Shown one piece after another: positions 22,271 to 33,221 of a DNA stretch of 64,000 bases; position 1 is the stretch's first letter, and the number at the start of each line of letters is the position of its first letter. The notes beneath the pieces are model-generated. The model was given only the letters and a program-made list of their open reading frames with translations. It made no database searches and was not told the origin of the DNA. Position numbers and translations under genes: made by a program. Source of the DNA: Maratus speciosus (Eukaryota > Arthropoda > Arachnida > Araneae > Salticidae); the NCBI GenBank assembly GCA_963932465.1, contig OZ010790.1, positions 352,991,087-353,055,086 on the forward strand. Direction: 5' to 3'.

Positions 22271-23130
22271 CGTTTTTGACTGGATACAATAAATTCTTTA
22301 ATCAAAAAGTCGAGAGGGCATTAAATCCCATCTCCTTCTTTGGAGAACAAAGTTTACAGATCTCTACGCGTAGCAATTTGTTCCAGAAATTACAAAACCA
22401 CAAACACTTACCTCCCTCGCTCGCTCTCAATCGTACATTACACCTGTCTATTTTTTTTTTTTTATTTTTTTTTTTTATAGATTTCAGATATTAATTTAAA
22501 GTGAACTTTTTTATATGTTTTTCACTTTCGATGATTGCAACAAATTTGTATATTTATATTTTATTGTAAAAACGTACAGATTTAGAATACACCAAAAATT
22601 TTCAAAATAAACGTATGCGGAACGAACACGTATATTCTTTTTTTCGAAAATTTATTCACCTTTGGATAGACATTTGGTTTCCATAAAACTAAAATTATCA
22701 GAGGTCTTTGAATTTTACTGAACAACAGTCTCACGATGTCCAACAGAATAACCCTTCAGTCGGTAGCCGATAAGTTTAAAGGAATTAAAAACATTTATTA
22801 TTGTATATTCTTGCCTGTAATATAAGGAGAATGCTTAATTTATCAGATAATTGAGCTCTTAAAGGACTGTTGTTAAATGAACACTCATGGAGAAGATGAA
22901 AAGAGCCATAAGTGTTTTTGTTTTAAAATTGAAGTAGGAAATATTAGTTCACCTGTCCTAAAATTGTATATATGCAGATTTTTCTGATGGAACAGCAAAA
23001 CATTTCTTATACAATTTGGTAAATCCTGAAAATTTTCATTATCAGATCCAGCAATAAATAACAGTTTGATTTATTCCAAAAAACTGATAAGCAAACAAAA
23101 ATCATCATCAGCATCATCATCTTCTTCTTT
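22271..23130. other. Intergenic DNA with a possible untranslated exon
   Basis: Most is AT-rich. At 22407-22440 the minus strand reads AGCGAGCGAGGGAG followed by GTAAGTG, a strong splice-donor match after a purine-rich stretch, with TAGACAG 33 bases upstream as a possible acceptor. No protein is implied. Homopolymer T lies at 22450-22475. Confidence 0.25.
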
Positions 23131-23138
23131 TTTCATCT

Positions 23139-23189
23139 TATTATTATTATTATTATTATTATTATTGTTGTTGTTATTATTATTATTAC
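23139..23189. repeat. (TTA)n/(TTG)n microsatellite
   Basis: An uninterrupted run of TTATTA with a short TTGTTGTTG section, preceded by a CATCATCAG and CTTCTTC tract at 23102-23130. Confidence 0.9.
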
Positions 23190-24055
23190 AGTAAATGTTC
23201 TTTTTAATTGCGCAAAAGTAATAAGTGTTAGAGTAATGATGCTTGGACTTTTCAACTATTTTTTTGCTCCCAAATTCAAGATGCTAATTTGGTTTAGTAT
23301 ATTTCAGAAGTGCACAAATGTATGAATTAAGAGTTTTAATTAATATGAATCTTTCAGATTTATATTTTTTTGAGCTTTATTCAAACTGATAGAAATGAAT
23401 TTTTAATAAAGGATTTTATAATTTAGGAGATATTATTTGATAATTTAAGAAGTCATTTTTTATAAACTCGAATTTTCGAAATGTATAAATAAATTTAATT
23501 TTTAAGGGATAATGTTGTAGTAAAATTATACGCATAAAATTTTATTAAAAATACTTTGCTTTGAAAATAATTCAGTTTTAGCATTTTTGAAATTGCACTC
23601 TCGTGCGACTTTTATTATAAGTATCTGAAATCTCCTTTCCAATTAAAGATTCAAACAGACAGAATTCAATCTCTCTGAATACATAATAAAGTGAAGTTTG
23701 CACGCATTTGCCAATACCCCGATTTCTAAAAAGAAGAAATTTTCTACATTCAAAACTTTTCACGCAACATTCAACACACAAAAGCATTAGAATAAGGTCG
23801 ACAGTAATAATTTACGTGTTTAAAATTGAGCTGGACATAATCCCGAATGTATTAAATTGAACTCCTGTTTTCACTTTTGGATATAAAAGAAACCTTTTTA
23901 AAGAAGTTTTTCGGAATAGTTTTGATTAAATTTTATTATTAACATTAAGCAGAATATTTACTGATAGTAATATATAATGCTAAAATGAATAAAAATTCCC
24001 TATAGTTTAGAAATGTTAGAATAATAGAAATAATATACTCGCATATTTTTAAATA
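23190..24055. other. AT-rich intergenic DNA
   Basis: Nothing recognised on either strand. Confidence 0.6.
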
Positions 24056-24150
<95 letters not shown>

Positions 24151-24210
24151 GATTATTATTATATATTATTATTATTATATATTATTATTATTATTATATA
24201 TTATTATTAT
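24056..24210. repeat. Compound (ATT)n/(AT)n microsatellite
   Basis: About 155 bp of ATT repeats interrupted five times by TATATAT, giving a secondary periodicity of about 20-60 bp. Confidence 0.95.
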
Positions 24211-25015
24211 GTAAAAAATGATGTATGATATTAATTTATTGTGGAAATTTCCTATTCATATTTTCTTGCATTAAATTTTAACCGAATATATGTCGATATA
24301 ATTATTATCTTCTAGTGAAGATTTCTTATTTATTTTTTCTAGGATTAACATATTTTTAAGAATAAATCAACTCAATCCTGTTACCCATCGCATATATGCA
24401 CTTAATATACCTCACATCTTAAATACTGCTTTAGATAAGAATATTTCACGTCAAATATTTAACGTTAAAGAATAAAGATAATTATAGGCAAACCATTCAT
24501 ATATGTATTATTTACGCACGCTTATAATTGATAAACTTAATAAGAAATAGTAGTTATTGTAAAAAAAAAAAAAGAATAAATAATTTAATTAATTTTTGTA
24601 ATATTTTATATTGTTATTATTATTAAAATTATATTAAAATAGTCACGATCGGTAGATCAGTTGTTTTCGCACCGCGCTGTCATACCGATGTTCTATGGTT
24701 CTTCTCCTAAATCAAGAAAAATTTACCCAAGCTTTCATTATTTATGGGTCAGTAAATTATATACCGACTGTTGCGTAATTAAACAGTGGACGTTTCGCGT
24801 CAGGTTTTTCTCTTTAACAGGGCATATACCGTACAGCGGAAGTAATTGCTGCAGGCCATGACGCAAGATAGGCTGTAATAGCGCAGTGGAATGTTATTAA
24901 AAATATATTTATTTGCTATTAAGTAAGATAATAATAACTGGTATGCACTTGACTTAAAAAACAAACAATCAAGCAACACTCTATAAATATGTTGTGATCT
25001 TTCCTGCACTCCATG
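24211..25015. other. Intergenic DNA with a less AT-rich patch
   Basis: AT-rich to 24640. From 24640 to 24890 the sequence is richer in GC (GCACCGCGCTGTC, GCAGGCCATGACGC), but neither strand yields a recognisable protein or element end. Confidence 0.4.
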
Positions 25016-25390
25016 TTGTAATATTTTAAGCACCGATTGAAATCGATAAGTAATAAGTATTAAAATCGAATTCAAGCACGGATGCTGCGAAATCGAATTC
25101 GTGCTACTAGTGAAGTAAACATCGAATTATTTCTGTCACATGCACCACACGACCAATAGCAACGCGACTTTCCCCAGACTTCAGAAATTTTACATCACTC
25201 AAAAATACATCAGTTTGTAAGTTTTACAGGGACTGTGATGGCAGCCGGGGTTTCAGCACTTTTTGTTGTAAAATACAGTGATTTTTCCTCAACTGTATCT
25301 TGTAATTTTTCAAGCACCAGATCAGCAAGTGAAATCGAATTTAAGCACCGATACTGTGAAAGCGAGTTCACGCAACAATCATAATTAAGC
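25016..25390. repeat. Pair of diverged direct repeats
   Basis: Copies of about 90 bp at 25016-25110 and 25303-25390 share TTGTAAT-TTT-AAGCACC, then GAAATCGAATT-AAGCAC and CGAT-CTG-GAAA-CGA blocks in order. The origin is unknown. Confidence 0.55.
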
Positions 25391-25588
25391 AATCTTAAGC
25401 AATAAAGATACATAAAAGTTTACATTTTTGTGTAATTACTTATTAAAAGTATACATTTTTTATATTTTATTTCGATTGCACTTATATATATTTTCCAATA
25501 TATGCATATTTTTATGTTTTTAAGAAATTTAAGCTGAATTTTCTTACAAGCACGAACACATATGTATGTATGTAGAATTAAATAGAAA

Positions 25589-25601
25589 GGGGGGGGGGGG
25601 G
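25589..25601 (+). repeat. G13 homopolymer
   Basis: Thirteen consecutive G in an otherwise very AT-rich stretch, following TATGTATGTATG. Confidence 0.95.
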
Positions 25602-26050
25602 CTACTAACAAGACACTGGGAATAGATCAACTGGATTTTGTGATAAAATACATCAGTTAAATATTCCAAATTTGTCAATAGATTGCATTAACAATATTAT
25701 AAAACTCCGTATATTGAATTTTTCTCCATAACTATTTTTCAAAATAAGAAGGGAGAAACTCTTATGACTAACTGTGCAATGTCTTTTAAAGTTTAACTAA
25801 TACTTGTTTCGATAAAGTATTATTAACTCTGTTTATGATACCATTACACATGGCGATGAAGCTTTCATCCAATGCTATTGACTGAAGATCGTTGTTTGTG
25901 TTAGGAATAAATATTAAATTTATAATACCCCGAAAGGTAGACATTTTAATAATTTGAATACAATCAACTGATTGGTAAATTAATAATATGATTTATTTAT
26001 TAATAAGTTGATTGTGTTAAAATAATTAAAAGGCGTAATTAAGCATCCAT
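25602..26050. other. AT-rich intergenic DNA
   Basis: Nothing recognised. Confidence 0.6.
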
Positions 26051-26270
26051 TATTCATTGGATTTCCTTTACCTGCGATTTATCCTGTACAGCTAATTCAA
26101 AATAACATATCACATGCCATTGCGAAATGGTTCTCTGAGTGAATATTGTGTTGACTGAAATGTCAACCAGAGAGCTCAATTGGAAGAGCATTAAATATGA
26201 ATGAAAATGTATTTCTCGGTTCGAGTTCAGGCGGAACACATTTTAGACCAGTTGAAAAAATTACTGGAAG
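26051..26270 (+). mobile_element. tRNA-derived SINE, copy a
   Basis: The tRNA-like core at 26164-26240 has an A-box-like GAGCTCAATTGGAAGAGC and a B box GGTTCGAGTTC. Upstream, TTACCTGCGATTTATCCTGT and AGCTAATTCA match the leader of the copies at 29927 and 30206 (TTACCTGAGATTTAATCTGT at 30114). The acceptor stem does not pair, so it is a SINE or pseudo-tRNA, not a tRNA gene. Confidence 0.5.
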
Positions 26271-26797
26271 CCTAAATATAGTTCTAAATTCTATTGTTAC
26301 TAACAGGGTATTGCAGATTGGGAAACACCGAAATTGATTATATATAAATATTGCATCTAAAATTTTATGTTAAATAAAACATTTTATGTTTAATAACATT
26401 GAGGTGACTTATTCTTTTTTATATACATGTTAACGTTAATATAATTTTATCAAATTATCTTTTTAAAAAGGATGAAAAGGAAGTAAACACCAAAATCAAT
26501 ATATCTTTAGTAAGTTCTACAAGTACGGTCATTAAATTTGAACAAGAGATGATAAGCTGTTTACTTGTTTTCTTTTTTTTTTTTTTGGAAACGTATATGT
26601 TTAATTTGTTTCAATAGACCTGTTTATGTGCCATTAGACAAAGGAGCCGAGATCTAATGGAGAAAAAATTTCTTCAACAATATAATGCTATCGTTCTCTA
26701 ATTAAACTATGACTAAATTTCTTACCAAATCGTATTAACATATTTAATGCACATAAAAACAACTAATATATATATATATATATATATAAAAATTAAG
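26271..26797. other. AT-rich intergenic DNA
   Basis: Nothing recognised apart from a T-run at 26573-26585 and (TA)n at 26767-26787. GAGATCTAATGGAG at 26649 recurs at 33329. Confidence 0.5.
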
Positions 26798-27102
26798 TCA
26801 ATTCCTACTTAGGTCAATAAGAGAATTTTTTTTCACCCAGTCTTCTTTCCTCCTGAATGGCACTTAATATGCCTTGACCAAGAAGAGAGCTTTCTCCGTT
26901 TTAAAATGCCTTGATCAAGAAGACGGCTCTCTCGATTATTGAAAATTAATTAATTTAATTTAATTAACGAATTAATATTTGAAAAAACTGGATTAACATC
27001 AATTGTCATCCACTACAAGTTAAAAAAAAATTTAACTTGATTGGATGAATAATGAGTATTTTATTAACGATTGAAAATTTGAACAAGATAAATATATAAA
27101 TA

Positions 27103-29433
27103 CTAGGGGGCTCTGCCCCCTGCAAGCTACGCTCGCCAAACCTCGTTCAGACACTGTAGAATCTAAAAGCACGCTAATCTGATAGGTTTTAAAAAGATTA
27201 GAGAAGATTGAATTATACTGAAAAAACATGTAGCGATCTCCCTGTAAACGGGTTTCCATTCAATTCCCTTTGATTGCAAAAATTTAAGGTAGAATCAGTT
27301 GCTGTTAAGACATCCAATGGTTGTTTTCGTGTTTGGTTAAAGAAGATCAGTTAAACATTTTAAAAGAAGATAAAATAAAATGAAGTAATTAAACAGACCG
27401 TTATAAAACGATTGACATAATACAATTACTAAAATTTGCAGCTTTAACCTTTCAAGAGAGTTGGTTCATTTTTGGACCACTTAATATTAATTCTTAAATG
27501 CCACATTAGCATCAGAATATTGGGATGAAAATTTCCCTTTTATTAAGTAAGTGAACAAAAGCATTTTTGTATTTCGAAATTTGTTTGTAAATTCTGGTGA
27601 CATTCACTGATTTCAAGATTTTACGAATAGAAGTGTCTTGTCCGTGAAAGGGTTAAACACATATTAATGTATTTATTATTTTAAAGTTTCCTTTCCCTTT
27701 TGATATTCACGTGTAAATACAATTTTCAAAACATAATTTTCAATATTTTCCTGCTTTTAACACGTACTTATTTAATAGTAATTTTAAAGGGTTTTTTTTC
27801 TGTTTTTAATAGTCACGTGAAAATAAATTTTTAATCGTTAGGAAATATTATTCGTTGCACTGTTTTTAAAATTGGAAACAATCTCTATAACAATAGCCTA
27901 AGTCATGTGACTACCATCAACAGCTCCAGGCGGATCCCTTCGCTTTTTATATTCCAGGCGGCCATTTTGGTACTTTTAATATTAGCCAGCCACAGGTGTG
28001 ATATGTTGCCGAATATTATTCTATCCCCATTATTTCGTTTGTATTATAATATTCTAAGTCATGTAACTGCCATAAACAACGGGCTCATTCCTTCGCTTTT
28101 CATAAGAAAGGTTTCCATTTTTATTAAAGAATCAAAGTTATTTTTTCGAATAAAACTACATAAAAGTTGTCATGATCACAAGGAATTCCTGGTACTGTTA
28201 TGTTAGCCGGGTGAAAATCTCTCAAATAGCTTTTTTTTTTTTTTAACTCGCCAGTTAGCATTTTTTTATTTTTCGAGTGGTAAATTAAAACGGTGCTACT
28301 TGTTTATCCCATCGACCAAAAATCTGTCGCCAAACTATAAGATTAAATGCCAATAATGGTCGATCGCAGATGTCACATTCACTTGACTTTAAGGAAGTTA
28401 CACATGTTCACGCCATCAAGTGATTTTTATTTCGACGTTTTATTTGTATTTTTATTAATGTTATACTAATTTATTTGTTCTTTTGTTACTCAAAATAAAA
28501 AAAAAATATGTCAATTTGTATAATTTGCCGAAATTGGTCGACGGGAAAAGTAATAACATTAAAACGTTGCTTTGAAGTGGAAATTAAATCTCATGATTTG
28601 TTGCTTTGTCACATACGCACCGGGTTTGGCGTGATTTTTTTTTTTACGACAATTTGGCGAAAACCTCGTTTTCAAATACCTATTACATATGTATTTTAAA
28701 TTATTTTCTGTTATTTTTAAAATGAAATAACAATAAATAAAAAAAAATAATTAATAACTATAGAACAAAACAATTTATAACATTTTTTGTAAATAAAAAG
28801 AAAATAAATTCAAATAAACATTTATTAATAAATAAGCAACAATAGCCGGGTTACCATGTCAGGCAAAATAACTTCATTTCGGTGCCAATTAGGTACCCCG
28901 TTGCGTATATGACATCTGTGTCTGATATTTTTCTTTTCGTTTCGTTTAAAAAAAAAGAATGAAGTAAAAGCCATTTATTTTAAAGGTTTCAATTTTAAAA
29001 GAAAATTTTGTATTAAATAAAGTGATAATGAAATACAAATTGAATTCTTAATAAAAGTAACATGATGCATTTCTTAGCATACGTTTAAGGGAGGCCAAAC
29101 TCGTCGCCAAATTAATTTAAAATAACCTTTTCTAAAATATGAAAAAAATATCTGTTATGATTAAAATTTGAGTTGCCATCATTAGAAAAAAGTATTTAAA
29201 ATTAGAAAAAAAATTAATAATTCGAAAACTAATTCTAATTTTAAAATTCTAATACCAGTTTTGAGATCTGTGGATCAATACGGATTTTTGGTGTTAATTT
29301 CATCGCAAAGTATTCCATATTTTAGGAGAAATCGCCGTGAAACGTAATCAGTTTTTTAATCAGTCGTTTCATAGAATCGTTACATGAATTCGTTTCAATT
29401 CGATTCATTAGGATTTTATATATATAGGGCAGA
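27103..29433 (-). mobile_element. Non-autonomous Helitron
   Basis: On the minus strand the element starts TCTGCCCTATATATATAAAA (29433 down) and ends with the hairpin GGGGGCAGAGCCCCC directly followed by CTAG at 27103. These are the TC start and the hairpin-plus-CTRR end of Helitrons. It makes no target duplication. The MITE copy at 34027 shows the continuous unoccupied sequence at 34332/34333. I see no Rep or helicase motifs, so it needs an autonomous partner. It contains a piggyBac-like MITE and two loosely repeated segments (27898 and 28046, CTAAGTCATGT). Confidence 0.85.
27448..27652. mobile_element. piggyBac-like MITE
   Basis: Flanked by TTAA at 27444-27447 and 27653-27656. Ends are CCTTTCAAGAGAG and, reversed, CCCTTTCACGGACAAG, a usual piggyBac-type start. 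It is 205 bp, without an ORF, and sits inside the Helitron. Confidence 0.6.
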
Positions 29434-29841
29434 AATAAACATAGGGAGAGTGTGAGCTAATAGTAGCAATTGAAAAAACAAATCGGGAAATTTTATTATT
29501 TACATTACCTAGAGCATCGTTTCTTAAACTTTGGGATCTCGTGGACACCCTTTCTGTGCATTTCGAGGAACCCCTCTCCCCAACAACAAAATTTTTCTTA
29601 ATGTAGGATTAAAAAAATATTTTAATAACATATACCTTATTTGTTTTATATTACAGATATTTTGAGTTCAGTTGTTGAAAAAATCAGTTGAATAAATAAG
29701 AAAAATGGCACACATTTTAAGAGAGTTAAAATATACATACTACTATTTTCCATGAGAAGGATGCTGCTGTTTTTTTTTTTTTTTTTTTTTTTTTCTACGA
29801 GATGCACAATGTCAGGCTCAATGTTCGAAACATGTATTCTC

Positions 29842-30081
29842 AACACTAGATTAATTTTAACGCAAATAATTTTAATTGGTAAATAAATCATATTAGATAT
29901 AAATTCCCAACTGTTCCACCAGTTTCGTCCGGGATAGCTCAGATGGTAGAGCACTGACGTCTTCAGTCAGGAGATCCCTGGCTCGAATCCTGGTCCGGAC
30001 ATTTTTCGCCCAGTTGGAAATTTACATCTAATATGATTTATTTACCAATTAGAATAATTGTGTTAAAATTAATCTAGTGTT
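29842..30081. mobile_element. tRNA-like sequence in the loop of a 71-bp inverted repeat
   Basis: The left arm 29842-29913 (AACACTAGATTAATTTTAAC to CCCAACTG) and the right arm 30011-30081 are nearly perfect reverse complements. The 97-bp loop between them holds the tRNA-like sequence at 29927-30000. Either a SINE was trapped in a palindrome, or the unit moves as a whole. Confidence 0.75.
29927..30001 (+). tRNA. tRNA-like sequence, anticodon CTT (Lys-type), probably SINE-derived
   Basis: Acceptor strands GTCCGGG and TCCGGAC pair over seven positions with one wobble. The D arm is GCTC-GAGC. The anticodon stem CTGAC/GTCAG is perfect, with loop GTCTTCA, so T33 precedes CTT. The T arm has the loop CTCGAAT with one mismatched stem pair. 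A box TAGCTCAGATGG and B box GGCTCGAATCC are good, and TTTTT follows at once as a Pol III terminator. An extra base before the D arm, C at position 37 and the T-stem mismatch argue for a SINE head rather than a functional tRNA. Confidence 0.45.
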
Positions 30082-30320
30082 ATTTCGTATCCAGCATTTT
30101 CTGGAGTTGCATTACCTGAGATTTAATCTGTTGAGCTGAACCAGGTTTCAGACCAGATGCTATAATCATTAAGGTTAGCTGGGTGAAAAAGTTTCACCAG
30201 TTTTTTTCCGGGATATCTCAGATGGTAGAGCACTGGCGGCTTCAGCAAGGAGATCCTTGGTTCGAATCCTGGTCCGGACATTTTTCGCCCAGTTGTAAAT
30301 TAACATCTGACATGTTTTCT
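30082..30320 (+). mobile_element. tRNA-derived SINE, copy c
   Basis: The core at 30206-30279 repeats the tRNA-like sequence of 29927-30001 with the B box GGTTCGAATCC, and the same 3' flank ATTTTTCGCCCAGTTG and CACCAGTTT 5' flank. The leader TTACCTGAGATTTAATCTGT at 30114 is shared with copy a at 26051. The anticodon arm (CTGGCGGCTTCAGCAAG) no longer pairs well. The B box and flanks define the family. Confidence 0.6.
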
Positions 30321-30518
30321 CAAGTCTGGCTCGATATTCATTCGGTTTCTATATTTGTTTTTTACATGCACAAGGCTATAGAAAGTCTTTTTACACAAAT
30401 ATGTCGCACAGAATGGAAGTAAATGCTTGATAGCTTTTATCTGCTAGTTTTTCATACCTATTGCTCATGCACAACAAAAAATCAGGATGTCTATTCAATT
30501 TAGACTGGGATCCTGCAA

Positions 30519-30875
30519 CACAGACAACCACATCATCGAGCTGGAGGCTGAAATTTTAGAATTAGCTAAAACTCGATTCTCATATTAAAACGCAATCGCT
30601 CTGCCAAGTCATATCTTGGTGGAAAACACTTAAAAACCCGAATTTAGCGGTCGACTCCTAAGTTACCATTGTGTTTTCCTGCACCCAAAGGTATGGGAAC
30701 ATGGCGGACTGGGAGCAGGAAAATACGATGTTAAATCTACGAGTAAGTCTGTAAAATCGGATTTTTAGGTGTTTTCCACAAAGATATGACTTGGCAGACC
30801 AATTGCTTTTTAATATGGGAATCGAGGTTTAGCTAATTCTGGCATTTTAGTCTCCAACTCGATGAGATGGTTGTC
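30519..30875. mobile_element. Foldback MITE, copy 2
   Basis: The same family as 1123-1484. The left arm CACAGACAACCACATCATCG matches the reverse complement of the right arm ending CGATGAGATGGTTGTC. Arms of about 150 bp surround CCTGCACCC...GGGAGCAGG. It is inserted in the hAT element, so it is younger than that insertion. Confidence 0.8.
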
Positions 30876-31039
30876 TCATTGTTTGGACGCCTCCTTGAAT
30901 TTTGAAGCTCAGAAAAGTTTTCGGCACCAGTATTATCTTATAGAAAACCTCTTCTTAAAAGAAGGCGAAATTTTGCCCGTTTAACCTAAATTTCTTTTTC
31001 TATGAAAATATACTTTTAATTTTCCTAGAGGAATAATGG

Positions 31040-32704
31040 TATTCGTACGAACCACGTGTATGTGCTGCCGGCTCTTTGTCTACTTGGAAAGCAATTTTCA
31101 TGAAACCATCGTATGATAATTCCGCAAGTTTTACTTGCTCTAAGAATGTTAAAGATTAGCTTTCACTAATGTCTTGGAAATAAAATCAATCACTCATCCA
31201 GTCATTTTTTTGACTTTAGGGGAGGAAAATAACGTCGGATAAGCTTATTTCAAGTTCTGCAGGTGTACAACGAATTTTTCAACAATATTCGGGGAAATCA
31301 TATCTGCAGACGTTTGTAAAAAATCGTATAATGTTAAGAATGATTCAAAATTAAGATTGTTAGGTCTGTTTCTCACAAATCCTTTTTTTGTGCTTCTACT
31401 TGGTTCTGGACTATGAAAATATGTAACTATGTTCCTTGTAACCTTAAATTCAGCTCATTTAGAAAACGAAAAATATCGGTCAAATATTCTACCTTGACAA
31501 GCCAGGAGAAATCATTCAAACGTTCTTTCAAATGACATTTGGAATCCAATAAAAATTGCTTTACTTCATCACGCAGTGCAAAAATGCAATTTAAAACTTT
31601 TCCTCGTGACAGCCACCTCATTTCCGTATGCAAAAGTAACTGTTTGTGTTAAGTACCAATTTCTTTGTACAGAATTTAAAAAAGGTTAGAATTCAATGGG
31701 CAAGCCTTGATATTATTCACTACTGAAACAACTATGTTGAATGTAGACTTCAAATCGTCAGGCATTTTTTTCGCGGCGAGTGATTCACGGTGATTACAAC
31801 AGCGTGTCCAAATTGTATTTGTAGTTTTATCTTTAATCAAGCTGATCAAACTATTATTAGGTCCACTCATTTCTCGAGCCCCATCTGTACTTATTCCGAC
31901 ACATGTTGACCAATTTATTTCTTTTACTTGTATGAAACCATCTAAACATGTGAATACCGCATCTCTTGTTGTGTGAGATGGAATGGATTTGTAAAACAGA
32001 AAATCTTCACACACCTTACCACGATATTCATAACGAAAGAAAGCTAACAAATTCGTATTATTGGAAACACATAAACTCTCATCCACCTGTAATGCGAAAT
32101 AAGGGCTTATTTTTACACGTTCATTTGACTGACTCTTAATATTTTCACTTAAGCCGATGATTCTGTTCGTAACAGTATCATTAGATAATGAAATTGTGTT
32201 TAGAACTTTTGCCTCTTTTTCTCCCATCATTGTTGTGACCATTGCTTTAGAAACAGGTGGAATTAAATTATCTGCAGTCGTATCAGGTTTTGCAGACTTT
32301 GTTGCTACCTGATAAGAAGCAAAAACGGCCTTTTCATTATTGGAACCAGTTGTGGTCTTTTCTGTTAGTTTTTGACTCGTTTTCAATTCTTTTAATTTAT
32401 ATGCTTTTTAAAAAGCCAGTTGTTTTGTTTTAATACTCTTTTTATGTTTAGTTTATAAATGTCTATGGAGTTTTGCTGGTTTCATACATTCATTTGACAG
32501 TATATCGTGAGAAATAACACAGAGAGGCTGATCTTCATTATCAATACAGTCGTTCGTAAATCCCAATATTAAATATTTTTCAGAGTACTTACGTTTTTTC
32601 CTTCGCGGTAATTTCTTCTCTATTAAATTGTGAGGTTTTATATCCTCATCATCTATATCTGATTCCCCCTCTTTACCTTTTATTTTACTGGTTTTTAACA
32701 ACAC
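31040..32704 (-). pseudogene. hAT transposase, ZBED5/FAM200-like, inactivated
   Basis: It starts at 32704 with a K/E-rich N-terminus, then KYSEKYLILGFT and a degenerate BED-type finger, LSNECMKPAKLHRHL. A stop follows at about 32456. The main block 32386-31676 has QVDESLCVSNN with the first catalytic D, VGISTDGAREMSG with the second, and the conserved CCNHRESLAAKKMPDDLK region. After another break, [14 protein letters not shown] (about 31637) and [18 protein letters not shown] follow. The C-terminal dimerisation part down to about 31040 is only traceable (ELSYDGFMKIAF). Order and spacing are those of the hAT group that also gave rise to domesticated ZBED and FAM200 proteins. Several stops rule out activity. 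Confidence 0.85.
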
Positions 32705-33221
32705 ATTTCCTATCTTGAAATAAAACTATGTCGAGAGACTAAAATAAGAACAGCGCACGTAAAAATGGCATTGGCTAGAATGCAGTCACTAACGTTTTCA
32801 CCTATCTTACGCTTTTCTAGATATGATGATGTCTGGTCACGAGATGGCTAGTATGGCAATGCCTATGTAAAATGCAAATGCAAAATAAATAAAATGCATA
32901 TGTAAAGCGTGCCGACACAGGAAAAAATATTCGATACAATGTTTGACTTGCGCAGAGATGAATTCAGTGGGTTGAATGGAGGTTTGGGTGGGGTTTTCTT
33001 ACCCAGCATCAAAAGATTTAGATTTTATGTGTTTATTTTACATTTATTAATAATACCAGATTACAAATTCTAGTCCTGCATTAATGCAATACTGAAGCTA
33101 CTGAAATTCCTGCCAAAGGAAAAAGATCTGGATTCAACACTGGGCTCGAAGACCGCCGTCTATAAGCTCGCGGACCCCCAGAGATCCACGGACCATAGTT
33201 TTAGAAACCCTGACCTAGAGT

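Larger units (their letters stand above)
26798..29473. mobile_element. MITE with TCAATTCCTACT ends, copy 1 (split by Helitron)
   Basis: The left part is 26798-27102 and the right part 29434-29473. The left end TCAATTCCTACTTAGG and the right end, reversed, TCAATTGCTACTATTAG form short inverted termini. Inside is a twofold tandem unit containing CCTTGATCAAGAAGA and GGCTCTCTCG (26870-26935), followed by an AT palindrome. The copy at 34027-34372 aligns along its whole length without the 2.3-kb insertion. No ORF. Confidence 0.75.
29515..33213 (-). mobile_element. hAT transposon, ZBED-like, full length but inactive
   Basis: Ends are CATCGTTTCTTAAACTTTGG (29515) and, reversed, CAGGGTTTCTAAAACTATGG (33213). 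An exact 8-bp target duplication ACCTAGAG lies at 29507-29514 and 33214-33221. It is 3.7 kb and encodes a broken transposase on the minus strand. Later insertions inside it are a tRNA-like hairpin element (29842-30081), a second tRNA-like copy (30178-30320) and the foldback MITE at 30519-30875. Confidence 0.92.

Noticed and set aside
29927..30001. Functional tRNA-Lys gene
   Set aside because: Extra base before the D arm, a T-stem mismatch, a pyrimidine at position 37 and related dispersed copies point to a SINE head. It is kept as a low-confidence tRNA-like feature.
30183..30422. Plus-strand ORF over the second tRNA-like copy
   Set aside because: The frame lies over a SINE tRNA core and its flank; its apparent protein is a translated tRNA sequence.
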